From UBA4782 sp034429195 (GTDB taxonomy: Bacteria; Chloroflexota; Anaerolineae; Anaerolineales; Anaerolineaceae), in the NCBI GenBank assembly GCA_034429195.1, contig DAOUGQ010000007.1:186001-250000 (forward strand): DNA of 64,000 bases, read 5' to 3'. The position numbers and the translations under genes are program-made. The notes under the pieces were generated by a model. That model was not told the DNA's origin and did no database searches. It saw nothing but the letters and a program-made list of their open reading frames with translations. Positions 7,862 through 16,826 of this stretch are shown one piece after another (the first letter of the stretch is position 1; each line of letters opens with the position of its first letter).

Positions 7862-9547
7862 ATGAAATTGAACCGTGTGATTTTCTTTTTAATCGCAGCT
7901 ACTGTATTTACTCTCTCTGCGTGTGGTCCTAAAGGGGATACTACTTCTGGGACACCAGAAGGAACCGGTGCACCTGAAGCCGAGTCCATCGTCCTCCGCA
8001 TTGGATGGGCTGGCTCGCCTGATACACTCAATCCAGCAGCTGCAATCTTGAGTGAAGCATGGTCCATCTATGAGCTTACCTATAGCGCTCTCTACCAGCT
8101 AAACTTGGATGGAACTTTTAGCCTTGATCTGGCGAAGAGTGTTCAGAGGTCAGATGATGGATTAACTTATACCTATGAACTTCAACCTGATGTGAAATTT
8201 CACGACGGCACACCTCTGACTGCAAAGGATGTGGTCTTTTCGTTTAACTTCTATCACGACCATGAAGATTTCCCATATATGAACTCGTATACAACCTACT
8301 TCGATAAAGTTGAAGCCACAAGCGATACCACGGTTGTACTCACCCTGACAGAACCCATTTCCAACATCGAAAGCCAGTTGAACTACCTCTTCATCCTTCC
8401 CGAGCACATCTGGAAAGATCACACCGAAGGCGCAGCAGCAACAGAGTTTGAAAATGCTGAATTGATCGGCTCTGGACCTTTCAAACTGTTGGAATACAAA
8501 CAAAATGAATTGGTGCATCTGGCTGTCAACCCCGATTTTTATGGCACGATGCCAAAGGTTGATGAAGTTGTTTTCCAGACCTTCACCAATGAAGATGCTC
8601 TGGTTCAGTCCATTAAAACCGGACAGGTAGATATGATTACCGAAATGCCTAACACTGCTGTGGCTGCACTGAAGAACGCAGAAAATGTTGAGGTAGTGGT
8701 AGGTGCTCCATTAGCACCTGAACTGACCGATATCATCTTCAATCAAGTCGATCCTGCTGATTGCCCTGAAGATGGCTCCTGCACCGGGCATCCTGCATTA
8801 CGCGATAAGCAGGTACGCCTGGCAATTGCCTATGCCACCAATAAACAGGATTTGATCGATGTGATCTTGCTGGGTCTGGGAACACCAGGTCTTACCTTGA
8901 TCCCTGACAGCCTGGGTATCTGGTACAACAATACCATCGAGGACTATCCTTTCGACATCGCCAAAGGTAATGAGATCCTGGACACTGCAGGATATAAAGA
9001 TCTTGATGGAGATGGCGTTCGAGAGATGCCTGATGGTAGTCAGTCTCTGGTTTTTCGCCTGAATTGGCCAAACGACAGTACTGTTGCACCCCGGTTGGCA
9101 GAGATGGTATCCAAAACCTGGGCACAGATCGGTGTAAAGGTTGAGTTGCAGGCACTGGATCCCGATGCATTATCTTCAATTTGCTGCCCTACGTTTGACT
9201 ACGATATTCTCATCTGGGGATGGGGTTCAGACCCTGATCCAAGTTTCCTCTTGAGTGTGATGACCTCCTGGGAAATTCCTACAGGTATGAGTGAAACCGG
9301 GTACTCCAACGCAGAGTATGACCAGATGTATAAAGATCAAACAAGCGCATTGGATGTCGAAACCCGAAAAGAAATTGTCTGGAATATGCAGAAACTGGTA
9401 CATGACGATGTGGTTTATATCATCCCATTCTACGCAAAAGCAGTACAGGCTTACCGAACAGACCGGTTCACAGGATGGAAAACTGACCAGCCAAAACTGG
9501 CAATGGAAGACCCAACATCTTTGTTGTATGTTGAGCCTGTGAAATAG
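7862..9547 (+). CDS. Peptide/nickel-type ABC transporter substrate-binding lipoprotein (SBP_bac_5)
   Basis: A 561-residue binding protein in the normal SBP_bac_5 order. The start at 7862 is fixed by AAGGAGG (7850-7856); the frame is open further up but without a ribosome site. A lipoprotein signal ends in LSAC with Cys21 as the lipidated residue, followed by a Gly/Thr/Glu-rich tether. Family landmarks appear in order: DTLNPA, LAKSVQRSDDGLTYTYEL, VKFHDGTPLTAKDVVFSF, the GSGPF.LLEY segment, RLAIAYATNKQDLIDV and IIPFYAK near the end. It delivers a peptide-like ligand to the permeases encoded directly downstream. It serves as the in-window reference for the two permuted homologues at 1893-4613 and 44223-46772. 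Confidence 0.9.
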   Translation: MKLNRVIFFLIAATVFTLSACGPKGDTTSGTPEGTGAPEAESIVLRIGWAGSPDTLNPAAAILSEAWSIYELTYSALYQLNLDGTFSLDLAKSVQRSDDGLTYTYELQPDVKFHDGTPLTAKDVVFSFNFYHDHEDFPYMNSYTTYFDKVEATSDTTVVLTLTEPISNIESQLNYLFILPEHIWKDHTEGAAATEFENAELIGSGPFKLLEYKQNELVHLAVNPDFYGTMPKVDEVVFQTFTNEDALVQSIKTGQVDMITEMPNTAVAALKNAENVEVVVGAPLAPELTDIIFNQVDPADCPEDGSCTGHPALRDKQVRLAIAYATNKQDLIDVILLGLGTPGLTLIPDSLGIWYNNTIEDYPFDIAKGNEILDTAGYKDLDGDGVREMPDGSQSLVFRLNWPNDSTVAPRLAEMVSKTWAQIGVKVELQALDPDALSSICCPTFDYDILIWGWGSDPDPSFLLSVMTSWEIPTGMSETGYSNAEYDQMYKDQTSALDVETRKEIVWNMQKLVHDDVVYIIPFYAKAVQAYRTDRFTGWKTDQPKLAMEDPTSLLYVEPVK

Positions 9548-9565
9548 AACATATAGTAATACCTA

Positions 9566-9604
9566 ATGGCTGGGGTAGAAAAGGATCGTTATTACCCCAG
9601 CCAT
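9566..9604 (+). other. Intercistronic stem-loop after the binding-protein gene
   Basis: ATGGCTGGGGTA (9566-9577) and TACCCCAGCCAT (9593-9604) form a perfect 12-bp stem with a 15-base loop. No T-run follows, so it is more likely an mRNA-stabilising or processing element that raises binding protein over permease than a full terminator. A weaker GAGA/TCTC hairpin follows at 9606-9623. Confidence 0.6.
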
Positions 9605-9686
9605 CGAGATAATCAAAAATCTCTGGTATTTCCGCCGAAAGCGGTGAAAAAGAAGGGTGCTTTCCAGGAAATCTTGGAGGAGTACT

Positions 9687-10715
9687 TTGAAACGTTGGTT
9701 GTATCTGCTAAATAAGATCAAATGGGCAGCTATTTCTATTCTATTTGTAATCGTATTGAACTTCTTTTTGTTCAGAGTGTTACCGGGTGACCCGGTACGC
9801 GCAGGGGTAAAAGATCCGCGCATGTCTGCGGATGCACAGGAAGCTATCCGCATCCGGTTTGGGCTAGACAAACCGGTCATTAACTGCTTTGAATCACTCA
9901 ACCCGATCAAATTTGGCAGTTGTACGGTCAACCCTTTGGATACACAGTTCTTTATTTATATCGGCAATTTATTGAAAGGTGACCTGGGGATCAGTTATGC
10001 CACTAATCGGCCGGTAAGCAGTATGCTGGGTGATTTTCTTGTGAATACCTTAATCTTGATTGGGATAGCACAGGTATTATCCATTCTTATTGGAATGACG
10101 ATGGGAGTGATCGCTGCCTGGAAATCACATACAGCGATCGATTATTCAACTCTCATCTTCAGTTTGATAACATGGAGCTTGCCAACTTTCTGGCTGGGAA
10201 TCATGTTGCTCTTTGCTGGCAGTACATGGCTTGGGCTACCTGTAGGTGGGAAATTAACCCCTGGTGCGCATCTGGCTGGTGGAGCTTTGGCTGGCGATCT
10301 GCTGAAACATCTCATCCTGCCAACGATCACTTTTACGGTCGTAGTATTGGGTGAATACATGCTGATCATGCGCAGCACTGTTCTTGAGGTACTTTCAGAA
10401 GACTATATTCTGACCGCGAAAGCCAAAGGATTAAATAACTTTCAAATTCTCAAAGACCATGCCATGCGAAATGCTATGCTTCCTATGGTGACCATCATCG
10501 CAATGAATTTAGGTTTTACGGTAGCAGGTGCCATGCAAATCGAGACAGTATTTTCTTGGCCTGGTCTGGGCTTTGCGGTATTCGATGCGGTGGGCAGGCG
10601 CGATTACCCCATGTTGCAAGGAGCATTTCTATTGATCGCTGTCAGTGTTATTCTTGCCAACTTATTAGCGGATCTGTTGTATTCTTATCTCGATCCACGG
10701 GTACAGGCAGGTTAA
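9687..10715 (+). CDS. Peptide ABC transporter permease (DppB/OppB type)
   Basis: Inner-membrane channel subunit of the ABC importer. I place the start at the TTG at 9687 because GGAGGAG (9676-9682) sits at the right distance; a GTG at 9657 is upstream but has no ribosome site. The 342-residue product has the N-terminal span followed by FRVLPGDPVR, typical of DppB, further spans, and the EAA-type loop E-D-Y-I-L-T-A-K-A-K-G-L that contacts the ATPases. The C-terminal Y-S-Y-L-D-P-R is also typical. The stop is one base before the next permease start, so translation is probably coupled. Confidence 0.9.
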   Translation: MKRWLYLLNKIKWAAISILFVIVLNFFLFRVLPGDPVRAGVKDPRMSADAQEAIRIRFGLDKPVINCFESLNPIKFGSCTVNPLDTQFFIYIGNLLKGDLGISYATNRPVSSMLGDFLVNTLILIGIAQVLSILIGMTMGVIAAWKSHTAIDYSTLIFSLITWSLPTFWLGIMLLFAGSTWLGLPVGGKLTPGAHLAGGALAGDLLKHLILPTITFTVVVLGEYMLIMRSTVLEVLSEDYILTAKAKGLNNFQILKDHAMRNAMLPMVTIIAMNLGFTVAGAMQIETVFSWPGLGFAVFDAVGRRDYPMLQGAFLLIAVSVILANLLADLLYSYLDPRVQAG

Positions 10716-10716
10716 G

Positions 10717-11640
10717 ATGGATATCCAGACATTCGGTGGTTTTCGTGGCTTCTGGCATTCTTTTCGCAAGAATGCTTTGGGAATGGTTGGATTAACAATG
10801 CTTCTCATTTCGTTCATCGTGGCAATTACTGCTTCATGGATAGCACCTTACGACCCATACGCAACTGTGAAGGTCAATATTGAAGATATCTACGCCAAAC
10901 CATCAGCAGCACACTGGTTTGGAACAGATGACGCTGGTGGCGACGTATTAACAAATTTTATCTATGGCTCACGGGTGAGTCTTATTGTCGGCTTTTTTGC
11001 CACATTTATTTCCGTTTTTATTGGTGGCACGATAGGAATTGTTGCCGGGTACTTTGGCGGGAAGGTTGAAAACATCTTAATGCGTTTTACAGATATCATC
11101 CTGGTAATACCCAATTTACCCCTGGCGGTAGTTATGGTAGCACTCACCAAACCCAGCCTGGTCAATATCATCATCGTGATCGGTGTACTCGGATGGACAG
11201 GGACTGCCAGGTTGGTGCGTTCGCAAACCTTAACGGTAAAAGAACGGAAATTTGTTTTACGGGCACGAGCTATCGGGTCGGGTGGTTTTCATATCATCCG
11301 ACAGCACATCTTGCCTTTAGTGTTACCACTCATGATCGCCAATACCGTGCTCGTCATTTCTCTTGCCATTCTGGAAGAAAGCACCCTTTCTTTCCTGGGT
11401 CTGGCAGACCCGACAACAATTTCATGGGGTCAGATGCTGAATTTTGCCTTCAGTCGCGGAGGTGTAAGTGCAGGAGCCTGGTGGGCTTTACTGGCTCCCG
11501 GGTTAGGAATCGTCTGGGTAGTCCTTGGTTGTACGCTGTTGGGACAGGGGTTGGAGCAGGTTTTGAATCCTCGTCTAGAGACTCATCACCTTTCAATAGG
11601 GCGCGGGATGATCGCACGGAGAGGAAGAGAGCTATCATGA
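10717..11640 (+). CDS. Peptide ABC transporter permease (DppC/OppC type)
   Basis: Second channel subunit, 307 residues. It has the DppC-type short N-terminus (FRKNALGMVGL), the segment HWFGTDDAGGDV that is a family signature, several membrane spans and an EAA-type loop (VLRARAIGSGGFHIIRQHILP). The ATG follows the previous stop by one base with a purine-rich AGGCAGG before it. Its stop overlaps the ATG of the first ATPase gene (ATGA). A second reading frame inside this gene, joined to the ATPase frame, is open for about 440 bases but is a shadow. Confidence 0.9.
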   Translation: MDIQTFGGFRGFWHSFRKNALGMVGLTMLLISFIVAITASWIAPYDPYATVKVNIEDIYAKPSAAHWFGTDDAGGDVLTNFIYGSRVSLIVGFFATFISVFIGGTIGIVAGYFGGKVENILMRFTDIILVIPNLPLAVVMVALTKPSLVNIIIVIGVLGWTGTARLVRSQTLTVKERKFVLRARAIGSGGFHIIRQHILPLVLPLMIANTVLVISLAILEESTLSFLGLADPTTISWGQMLNFAFSRGGVSAGAWWALLAPGLGIVWVVLGCTLLGQGLEQVLNPRLETHHLSIGRGMIARRGRELS

Positions 11641-12656
11641 CCGAAGAAATCCCATTGTTGGAAGTAAAAAACCTCTGCATTGATTACCTTGCAGAAAAAA
11701 ATGTTTACCTAAAAGCTATTGAAAATATTTCTTTTACCCTGCATGCTGGTGAAATCCTTGGTATGGTGGGTGAAAGCGGTTGTGGAAAGTCAACGTTAAT
11801 GCTTGGATTACTACGACTGCTCCCGGTGAATGGTCAAATCACATCCGGTGAGGTGCTCTTTGAGGGGCAGGACCTGCTCTCGCTCTCAGAGCGAGAAATG
11901 GCATCCATTCGTTGGGGTGAAATTGCCATTGTGTTTCAAGGTGCCATGAATGCATTGAACCCAGTGCGCAGCATTGGCGATCAAATCGAAGAAGCGATTG
12001 CCTGCCACGAACCGGGACTTTCGAAAATCGATCGCAAGAATCGAGTGGCAGAATTACTCAAACTGGTTGGCATCTCTGCAGATCGCGCGAACGCTTATGC
12101 CTTCCAATTTTCCGGAGGGATGCGCCAGCGTGCCATGATCGCCATGGCATTGGCATGCCATCCCAAGATACTGATCGCTGACGAACCAACCACTGCGCTG
12201 GATGTGATGATACAGGCACAAATTCTTGAATTATTGGAAGATTTGCGCGATAAATTGGGCCTGGCGGTGATCATCATTACTCACGACCTGGGTGTAATTG
12301 CTGAGATCAGTGATACAGTACTGGTAATGTATGGTGGTGTAACTGCAGAAAGAGCGCCTGTTGATAGCATTTATAACAGCCCCAAACATCCATATACACA
12401 AAACCTGTTGAAAGCTTTTCCCGATTTATCACATATTGAGGCTGAATTAATATCCATCCCCGGATACCCGCCCCGCCTGGATGACCTCCCTAAAGGGTGC
12501 CGGTTTGCTCCCCGCTGCCCGCAAGTATTTGCCCGCTGCCGTAAAGAGATGCCTGCACTTTATCGAGTGGAAGATGACCATCATGCCTCTTGCTTCCTGG
12601 TGGAAGCACTGGAAAAGCAACCATCCATTAAAGACAATAGAGAGGTTTCAAAATAA
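11637..12656 (+). CDS. Peptide ABC transporter ATP-binding protein (DppD/OppD type)
   Basis: ATPase subunit of about 339 residues. The start is the ATG overlapping the permease stop. Walker A GESGCGKST, signature FSGGMRQR, Walker B ILIADEPTTALD and the switch His in ITHDLG are all present. The C-terminal oligopeptide-transporter extension carries four cysteines in C-x5-C-x6-C spacing followed by a later Cys (CRFAPRCPQVFARC...C). In some homologues this region binds an iron-sulfur cluster; whether it does here is unknown. It forms the ATPase heterodimer with the next gene. Confidence 0.92.
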   Translation: MTEEIPLLEVKNLCIDYLAEKNVYLKAIENISFTLHAGEILGMVGESGCGKSTLMLGLLRLLPVNGQITSGEVLFEGQDLLSLSEREMASIRWGEIAIVFQGAMNALNPVRSIGDQIEEAIACHEPGLSKIDRKNRVAELLKLVGISADRANAYAFQFSGGMRQRAMIAMALACHPKILIADEPTTALDVMIQAQILELLEDLRDKLGLAVIIITHDLGVIAEISDTVLVMYGGVTAERAPVDSIYNSPKHPYTQNLLKAFPDLSHIEAELISIPGYPPRLDDLPKGCRFAPRCPQVFARCRKEMPALYRVEDDHHASCFLVEALEKQPSIKDNREVSK

Positions 12657-13636
12657 TGGAAGAAATGCTTACGGTACACAATCTCAAAAAAGTCTTCCAG
12701 GCAGGAAAGCGCGGTGTCTTTGCTGGCAAGGGCGGTGAGGTACACGCCCTGGATGGGGTGAGTTTTGATATGCACGATGGTGAAGTAATGGTGCTGGCTG
12801 GAGAAAGCGGTTGTGGTAAGACAACCCTTGCCTTATCTCTCATGGGATTGGAGCAACCAACCAGCGGTTCAATCATCTTTGAAGGCAAGAATATCACCCA
12901 TCTCGATTCCAAAGGTGTTAAAGCATTACGCCGGCGTATCCAGATGGTTTTCCAGGACCCCTATGAATCACTCAACCCTGTAATGCGCATCGGCGAGATC
13001 GTGGCTGAACCGCTGCAGGTGCACGGTCTGGCACACACCCCCCAGGAATGGCTGCCTCTGGTAGTGCAGGCGCTGGAAGATGCAGGGCTGAAGCCAGCGG
13101 AGCATTTCCTCAATCGCTACCCACATGAGCTTTCTGGCGGGCAGCGGCAGCGCGTGGTGATCGCCGGTGCGCTGGTTTTAAAACCACATTTACTGCTCGC
13201 TGATGAGCCGGTTTCGATGCTGGATGTTAGCATCCGGGCAGAAATCCTTAATTTGCTGTTGGAATTGCAGCGTGAAAAAGGCGTATCGATCTTGCTCATC
13301 ACTCACGATCTGGCAACTTCAGCATATCTTGCAGATCGCATCGCCATCATGTATCTGGGGAAAATCGTCGAGTTGGGAACTACCACTGAGGTACTGGATG
13401 CTCCTTTGCATCCATATACCAAAGCGTTGATCTCTGTTATTCCGGTGCCTAATCCACGCCATCGCAAAGAACGCATGATCCTGCGCGGTAATCCTCCCAA
13501 TGCTATGGATATTCCTTCAGGCTGCAGGTTTCACCCTCGCTGCCCGATGGCATTCAAACGCTGCCTGGTGGAGGAACCTTCTTTGCCAGATGCACCAACC
13601 AGACACTTGGCTGCCTGCTGGCTGTCAGAGGAATAA
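12656..13636 (+). CDS. Peptide ABC transporter ATP-binding protein (DppF/OppF type)
   Basis: Second ATPase, 326 residues, starting in a TAATG overlap with the previous gene. It has Walker A GESGCGKTT, the Q-loop QMVFQDPYESLNP, signature LSGGQRQR, Walker B LLLADEPVSMLD and the C-terminal Cys motif CRFHPRCPMAFKRC. It completes a five-gene importer: binding protein, two permeases, two ATPases. All key residues are intact, so the system should be functional. Confidence 0.92.
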   Translation: MEEMLTVHNLKKVFQAGKRGVFAGKGGEVHALDGVSFDMHDGEVMVLAGESGCGKTTLALSLMGLEQPTSGSIIFEGKNITHLDSKGVKALRRRIQMVFQDPYESLNPVMRIGEIVAEPLQVHGLAHTPQEWLPLVVQALEDAGLKPAEHFLNRYPHELSGGQRQRVVIAGALVLKPHLLLADEPVSMLDVSIRAEILNLLLELQREKGVSILLITHDLATSAYLADRIAIMYLGKIVELGTTTEVLDAPLHPYTKALISVIPVPNPRHRKERMILRGNPPNAMDIPSGCRFHPRCPMAFKRCLVEEPSLPDAPTRHLAACWLSEE

Positions 13637-13707
13637 ATCAACTGGTGCGGTCAAAGAGCGACCATATCCCACGTGAAAATAATCCGGGTTTGCAATGATA
13701 ATTTCTA

Positions 13708-13735
13708 AAGGTGCGGTTTAGAATGACCGCACCTT
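13708..13735. other. Stem-loop between convergent genes
   Basis: AAGGTGCGGT (13708-13717) and ACCGCACCTT (13726-13735) form a perfect 10-bp stem with an 8-base loop between the ABC operon and the beta-helix gene. There is no T-run on either side. The same GGTGCGGT word also occurs at about 13644. A transcript-end role for the ABC operon is likely. Confidence 0.45.
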
Positions 13736-13753
13736 ACACGTTCCACGAAATCA

Positions 13754-14029
13754 TCAATAAATATTTAAATTGCCATCATCCAAGGGCGTTCCAGTGTCAT
13801 TCCCAAACAGGATAGTACTAGGAGAAATATAGTAATCTGTTGAAGAATTAACCACATCAGCAGAAATGCCTTGCGCACTGTTTCCGATATACACTCCTCC
13901 ATAGACAAGCAGCTTTCCGGTGCTAAGACGTACTAATACCCCCGGATCATCAAAACCTCCGAATCCATTTTGTATAACAGTGAGGTTAGTGAGAGTGGTA
14001 TTGCCACCAGTAATTATATATAGGTATTA
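13754..14029 (-). pseudogene. Cut-off 3' part of the beta-helix gene, beyond an in-frame TAA
   Basis: After the TAA at 14027-14029 the same frame stays open for exactly 90 codons to tandem TGA codons (13754-13756, then 13751-13753). The translation continues the beta-helix repeat without a break in phase: NRNGY, stop, YLYIITGGNTTLTNLTVIQNG. It ends in a domain-like stretch (VYGGVYIGNSAQGISADVV, LDDGNLNIY). A single base change, a sequencing error or suppression of the stop would explain this. No ribosome site or start is seen for separate translation. Confidence 0.6.
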
Positions 14030-16375
14030 ATATCCATTACGGTTTAGCTGACTGGTGGAAATTGAGACAATTGAGTCGGTTTGGATGCGAATGCCAGTAG
14101 TACCATTCATAAAAGAGTTGATCCCGCTGGCAGTCACTATTCCATGGCTGTAGATAAAAATTCCAGCACCATTATTGCTCACATTATTTACACCCGAAAT
14201 TGATACTGCGCTGGCAAAGGTAGAAGTCAAATTGTCTACATAAACGCCCAAATTCGTGTTTTCTATGGCGGTTAAATTTGATAGAGAGATTTTACGTTGA
14301 GAATTAATCATTATCCCGTAAACCACATTATTATTGAAAATGGATTTACTTACCGTAACCGCCTGTGGGATTTGTGTCGCCAATGTAAAAATGTGATTTT
14401 GCAGCATAATCCCTGTAGCGGCATTATTGTTGGCAGTCACACTGGTCAGACTGATGGCTCCAACTGAGTACACTTCTATTCCATATCCTCCGTTGGTATT
14501 ATTGGAGAAAGTACTGCTGCTGATCAGCACATTCTTTGAGGTGACAGCTGCATCATTGTCAATGTACAAACCAGTTCCAGCATTTCCTGAAGCAGTCGTT
14601 TTACTGATGGTCACAGTACCTGCATTGCCAATGTAAATGCCCCTCCCTGTGTTATTCAAAGCTTCAACACCGGTTAAGATTACATTGCTGGCTGGCCCAA
14701 CACCATCAATCACTACACTCCAGCTACCATTGTTATTGGATTGGACATTGGACATAGATACAGTCTTATAGGATTGCGCCCATATACCATAACCACCATT
14801 GCCAATGAACCGGTTAATTCCCAGCGTACTTAATACTGTTACACTGCCGGTGGCACCAGTTTCATAGTTATCCAGATAGACACCATAAGTGCCGTTGCCC
14901 TCAGCAACAATACCATTGATGGTGATGTTTCCTTTGGATTGGAGTGTTCCACCCCTCCAGGCCTGGTTCTGATTCAATGTAGCGTTATTAAGGGTAATTG
15001 ACTGTGGAGTTGCCGCATAGGTGTTATTGACAAAAAGCCCCATGCCAGTCACGCTGCCGTTACTGATCAAATTGGTAATAGAAACAATTCCAGATGCATG
15101 AATTTCCAGGTTGGTTTGATTATTCTCAAAGAATTTCGCATCAGTTATTGTTACATTCTTTGCTCCTACACCAATGGTGTTATAGTTGGAGGTGAGAATA
15201 ATACCATTTTTCTGATTGTTATCTGCTGATATCTTTTTCATAATCACATTATTGGAAGTGGCAAGAAGCGCGCCGCTGTTACCATTTTTCGCCAGAACAA
15301 CATTATCCAATGTGATTGTTCCAGTACTATCAGAGTAACTTTGAATTCCAAAACCCCAGCTTATAGCATCAGGATTATCAATGTTTTCTGAAAAAACACT
15401 GTTTTTAATAATTGCACTCCCATAAACACCTAAATCGAGCCCATCACCATTATTTCCAAAAGATGTCACCCCATTAAGCAAGACAACCCCTTTTGAATTT
15501 ATTAATAATCCAGAATAATTCATTACACCAGGACTACCATTTCTTCTAAACTCACTATTGCTCACTGTTACATTCCCTGATGAAACGAAGGCCGTACCAT
15601 TCCAATATTGGTTAGATATACTTGCACCATTTTGGGTATTATCCGTTACAGAAACCCCATCGAGGATAACAGGACCTTTGTTGGAAATAAATATTCCTGT
15701 ACCATTATTCTTTGTTGCAGTGACATCCGATATTTTTATTGTTCCAATATTGTCATACATATGAATGCCAAAAATATCACCTTTCGTTATCTGTATGCCA
15801 GACAACGTAAAACCACCCGGAAAGTTATAAATATTAAGGGTACCCTGTATCGTTGGTTTTAAACCAATAGAAAATGGATCGCGCACTATTCCTTTCAATG
15901 TACTCATCCCGGCAATACTTCCGTTAATAGATATATCCTCATCAATGGAGTAATTGCCTTCCAGGTAGATCATGCCATATCCTTTTTTTACTACCCAATT
16001 AGCTAATGCGAGCTGTAATGTGGGAAAGCCATCATTGTTGGGTGGGAGTGGGTCCAAACCCCTACAGATGCCTCCAGAACAAAGTGAACCATAAAACCAC
16101 GGATCCGGGTCGCATAAAGCATTGAGAGCTGTTTGCGAAGCAAGAGGTAGATCAACTCCGTACTGGTCAACGATAACTGCATTCGCATCAGCTAATCGTT
16201 CAGCCGTGTTGATAATTTCATCTTCTGGCTCTGTTGTATTTGGAGAGGATGTTTCCACAGAGGGGATTTCTGGTGTTTCCCCTTCTGCAAAAACCAATCT
16301 CGGATGAATAGCCGTAAAAAGCAGCGCGAAGAGAACAGCCAGTGGCAACCTGCCTAGAGATAAATGCTTTTTCAT
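14027..16375 (-). CDS. Secreted right-handed beta-helix (pectate-lyase-like) repeat protein
   Basis: A 782-residue exported protein. The start at 16375 is set by AGGAGG (16379-16384) four bases upstream. A signal peptide (KKHLSLGR, hydrophobic core, then LVFA) precedes a Glu/Pro/Thr-rich stretch. The rest is a long array of roughly 20-25 residue repeats rich in Asn, Gly, Ser, Thr and Ile/Val (N-x-G-x-G-I-x-I patterns such as NNTGRGIYIGNAGTVTI), typical of parallel beta-helix surface proteins that bind or cleave polysaccharide or act as adhesins. No catalytic residues can be assigned by eye. The frame stops at 14027 although 90 further in-frame codons continue the repeat (separate entry). There is no anchor in the part shown. 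Confidence 0.8.
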   Translation of the reverse strand: MKKHLSLGRLPLAVLFALLFTAIHPRLVFAEGETPEIPSVETSSPNTTEPEDEIINTAERLADANAVIVDQYGVDLPLASQTALNALCDPDPWFYGSLCSGGICRGLDPLPPNNDGFPTLQLALANWVVKKGYGMIYLEGNYSIDEDISINGSIAGMSTLKGIVRDPFSIGLKPTIQGTLNIYNFPGGFTLSGIQITKGDIFGIHMYDNIGTIKISDVTATKNNGTGIFISNKGPVILDGVSVTDNTQNGASISNQYWNGTAFVSSGNVTVSNSEFRRNGSPGVMNYSGLLINSKGVVLLNGVTSFGNNGDGLDLGVYGSAIIKNSVFSENIDNPDAISWGFGIQSYSDSTGTITLDNVVLAKNGNSGALLATSNNVIMKKISADNNQKNGIILTSNYNTIGVGAKNVTITDAKFFENNQTNLEIHASGIVSITNLISNGSVTGMGLFVNNTYAATPQSITLNNATLNQNQAWRGGTLQSKGNITINGIVAEGNGTYGVYLDNYETGATGSVTVLSTLGINRFIGNGGYGIWAQSYKTVSMSNVQSNNNGSWSVVIDGVGPASNVILTGVEALNNTGRGIYIGNAGTVTISKTTASGNAGTGLYIDNDAAVTSKNVLISSSTFSNNTNGGYGIEVYSVGAISLTSVTANNNAATGIMLQNHIFTLATQIPQAVTVSKSIFNNNVVYGIMINSQRKISLSNLTAIENTNLGVYVDNLTSTFASAVSISGVNNVSNNGAGIFIYSHGIVTASGINSFMNGTTGIRIQTDSIVSISTSQLNRNGY

Positions 16376-16826
16376 AGAACCTCCTGAAAAAAGCAAGATT
16401 TATAAAAGATTTAATCGTTTTGATGGGGATTTACTTACCCCCTCAGTGTACTCAGGTCCTATCCTGATACAACCGGGGTCTTCCTGTGCTTAGAAGAGAA
16501 AATAGTTAATATGATTTTAAGAGAATGGGAGGTGAAAGTCAACCAGAATATTAAACTTGAATCGTGAATTTATAACGCAACAGTAGGGGATTGTCTGCCA
16601 TCCCCCCCCAAAAAAAAGCAGAATTCACAATGACAAGGTAAGTGGTTCAATGAAAAAAATGAAATTTTAAATTTTTGTGTTTTTTTGACCTTCGTGGTAA
16701 ATATTTTCTTGTTTGCTTTCTAAAAAACTCATGTCATAATGAGCATGACGTTTTCATGACAGCTTTATCCCGGTCGTATAATTAACCTATAGAGTAAGTA
16801 TGTAAGGAATAAAAAGGAGGGGATGT
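16376..16826. other. Divergent intergenic region (451 bases)
   Basis: It separates the beta-helix gene (left) from the S9 peptidase (right). It holds the AGGAGG of the former, an AT-rich stretch, and a GGGGAT/ATCCCC hairpin next to C and A runs at about 16585-16618. Near the right end are the operator-like repeats and promoter described separately. No coding potential or known riboswitch is evident. Confidence 0.5.
16732..16782 (+). promoter_or_regulatory. Promoter and inverted-repeat operator for the peptidase cluster
   Basis: A perfect -10 TATAAT lies at 16777-16782 with ATGACA (16756-16761) as a short-spaced (15-base) -35. Around it, TGTCAT (16732-16737), CATGAC (16744-16749) and ATGACA form repeated half-sites of the same word, with the outer pair inverted. 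This suggests a repressor or activator covering the -35. The transcript would begin near 16789 and reach the AAGGAGGGG ribosome site before 16827. Confidence 0.45.

Noticed and set aside
11193..11636. Long upstream extension of the DppD-type ATPase frame
   Set aside because: It lies fully inside the permease gene in another frame, is rich in unlikely residues, and the ATGA overlap at 11637 is the natural start.
13754..14026. Separate small gene downstream of the beta-helix gene
   Set aside because: No start or ribosome site, and the translation continues the repeat phase, so it is the cut-off end of the same gene.
16585..16618. C-run and A-run next to a GGGGAT/ATCCCC hairpin as a terminator
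   Set aside because: The T-run on the minus strand lies on the wrong side of the hairpin for either gene.
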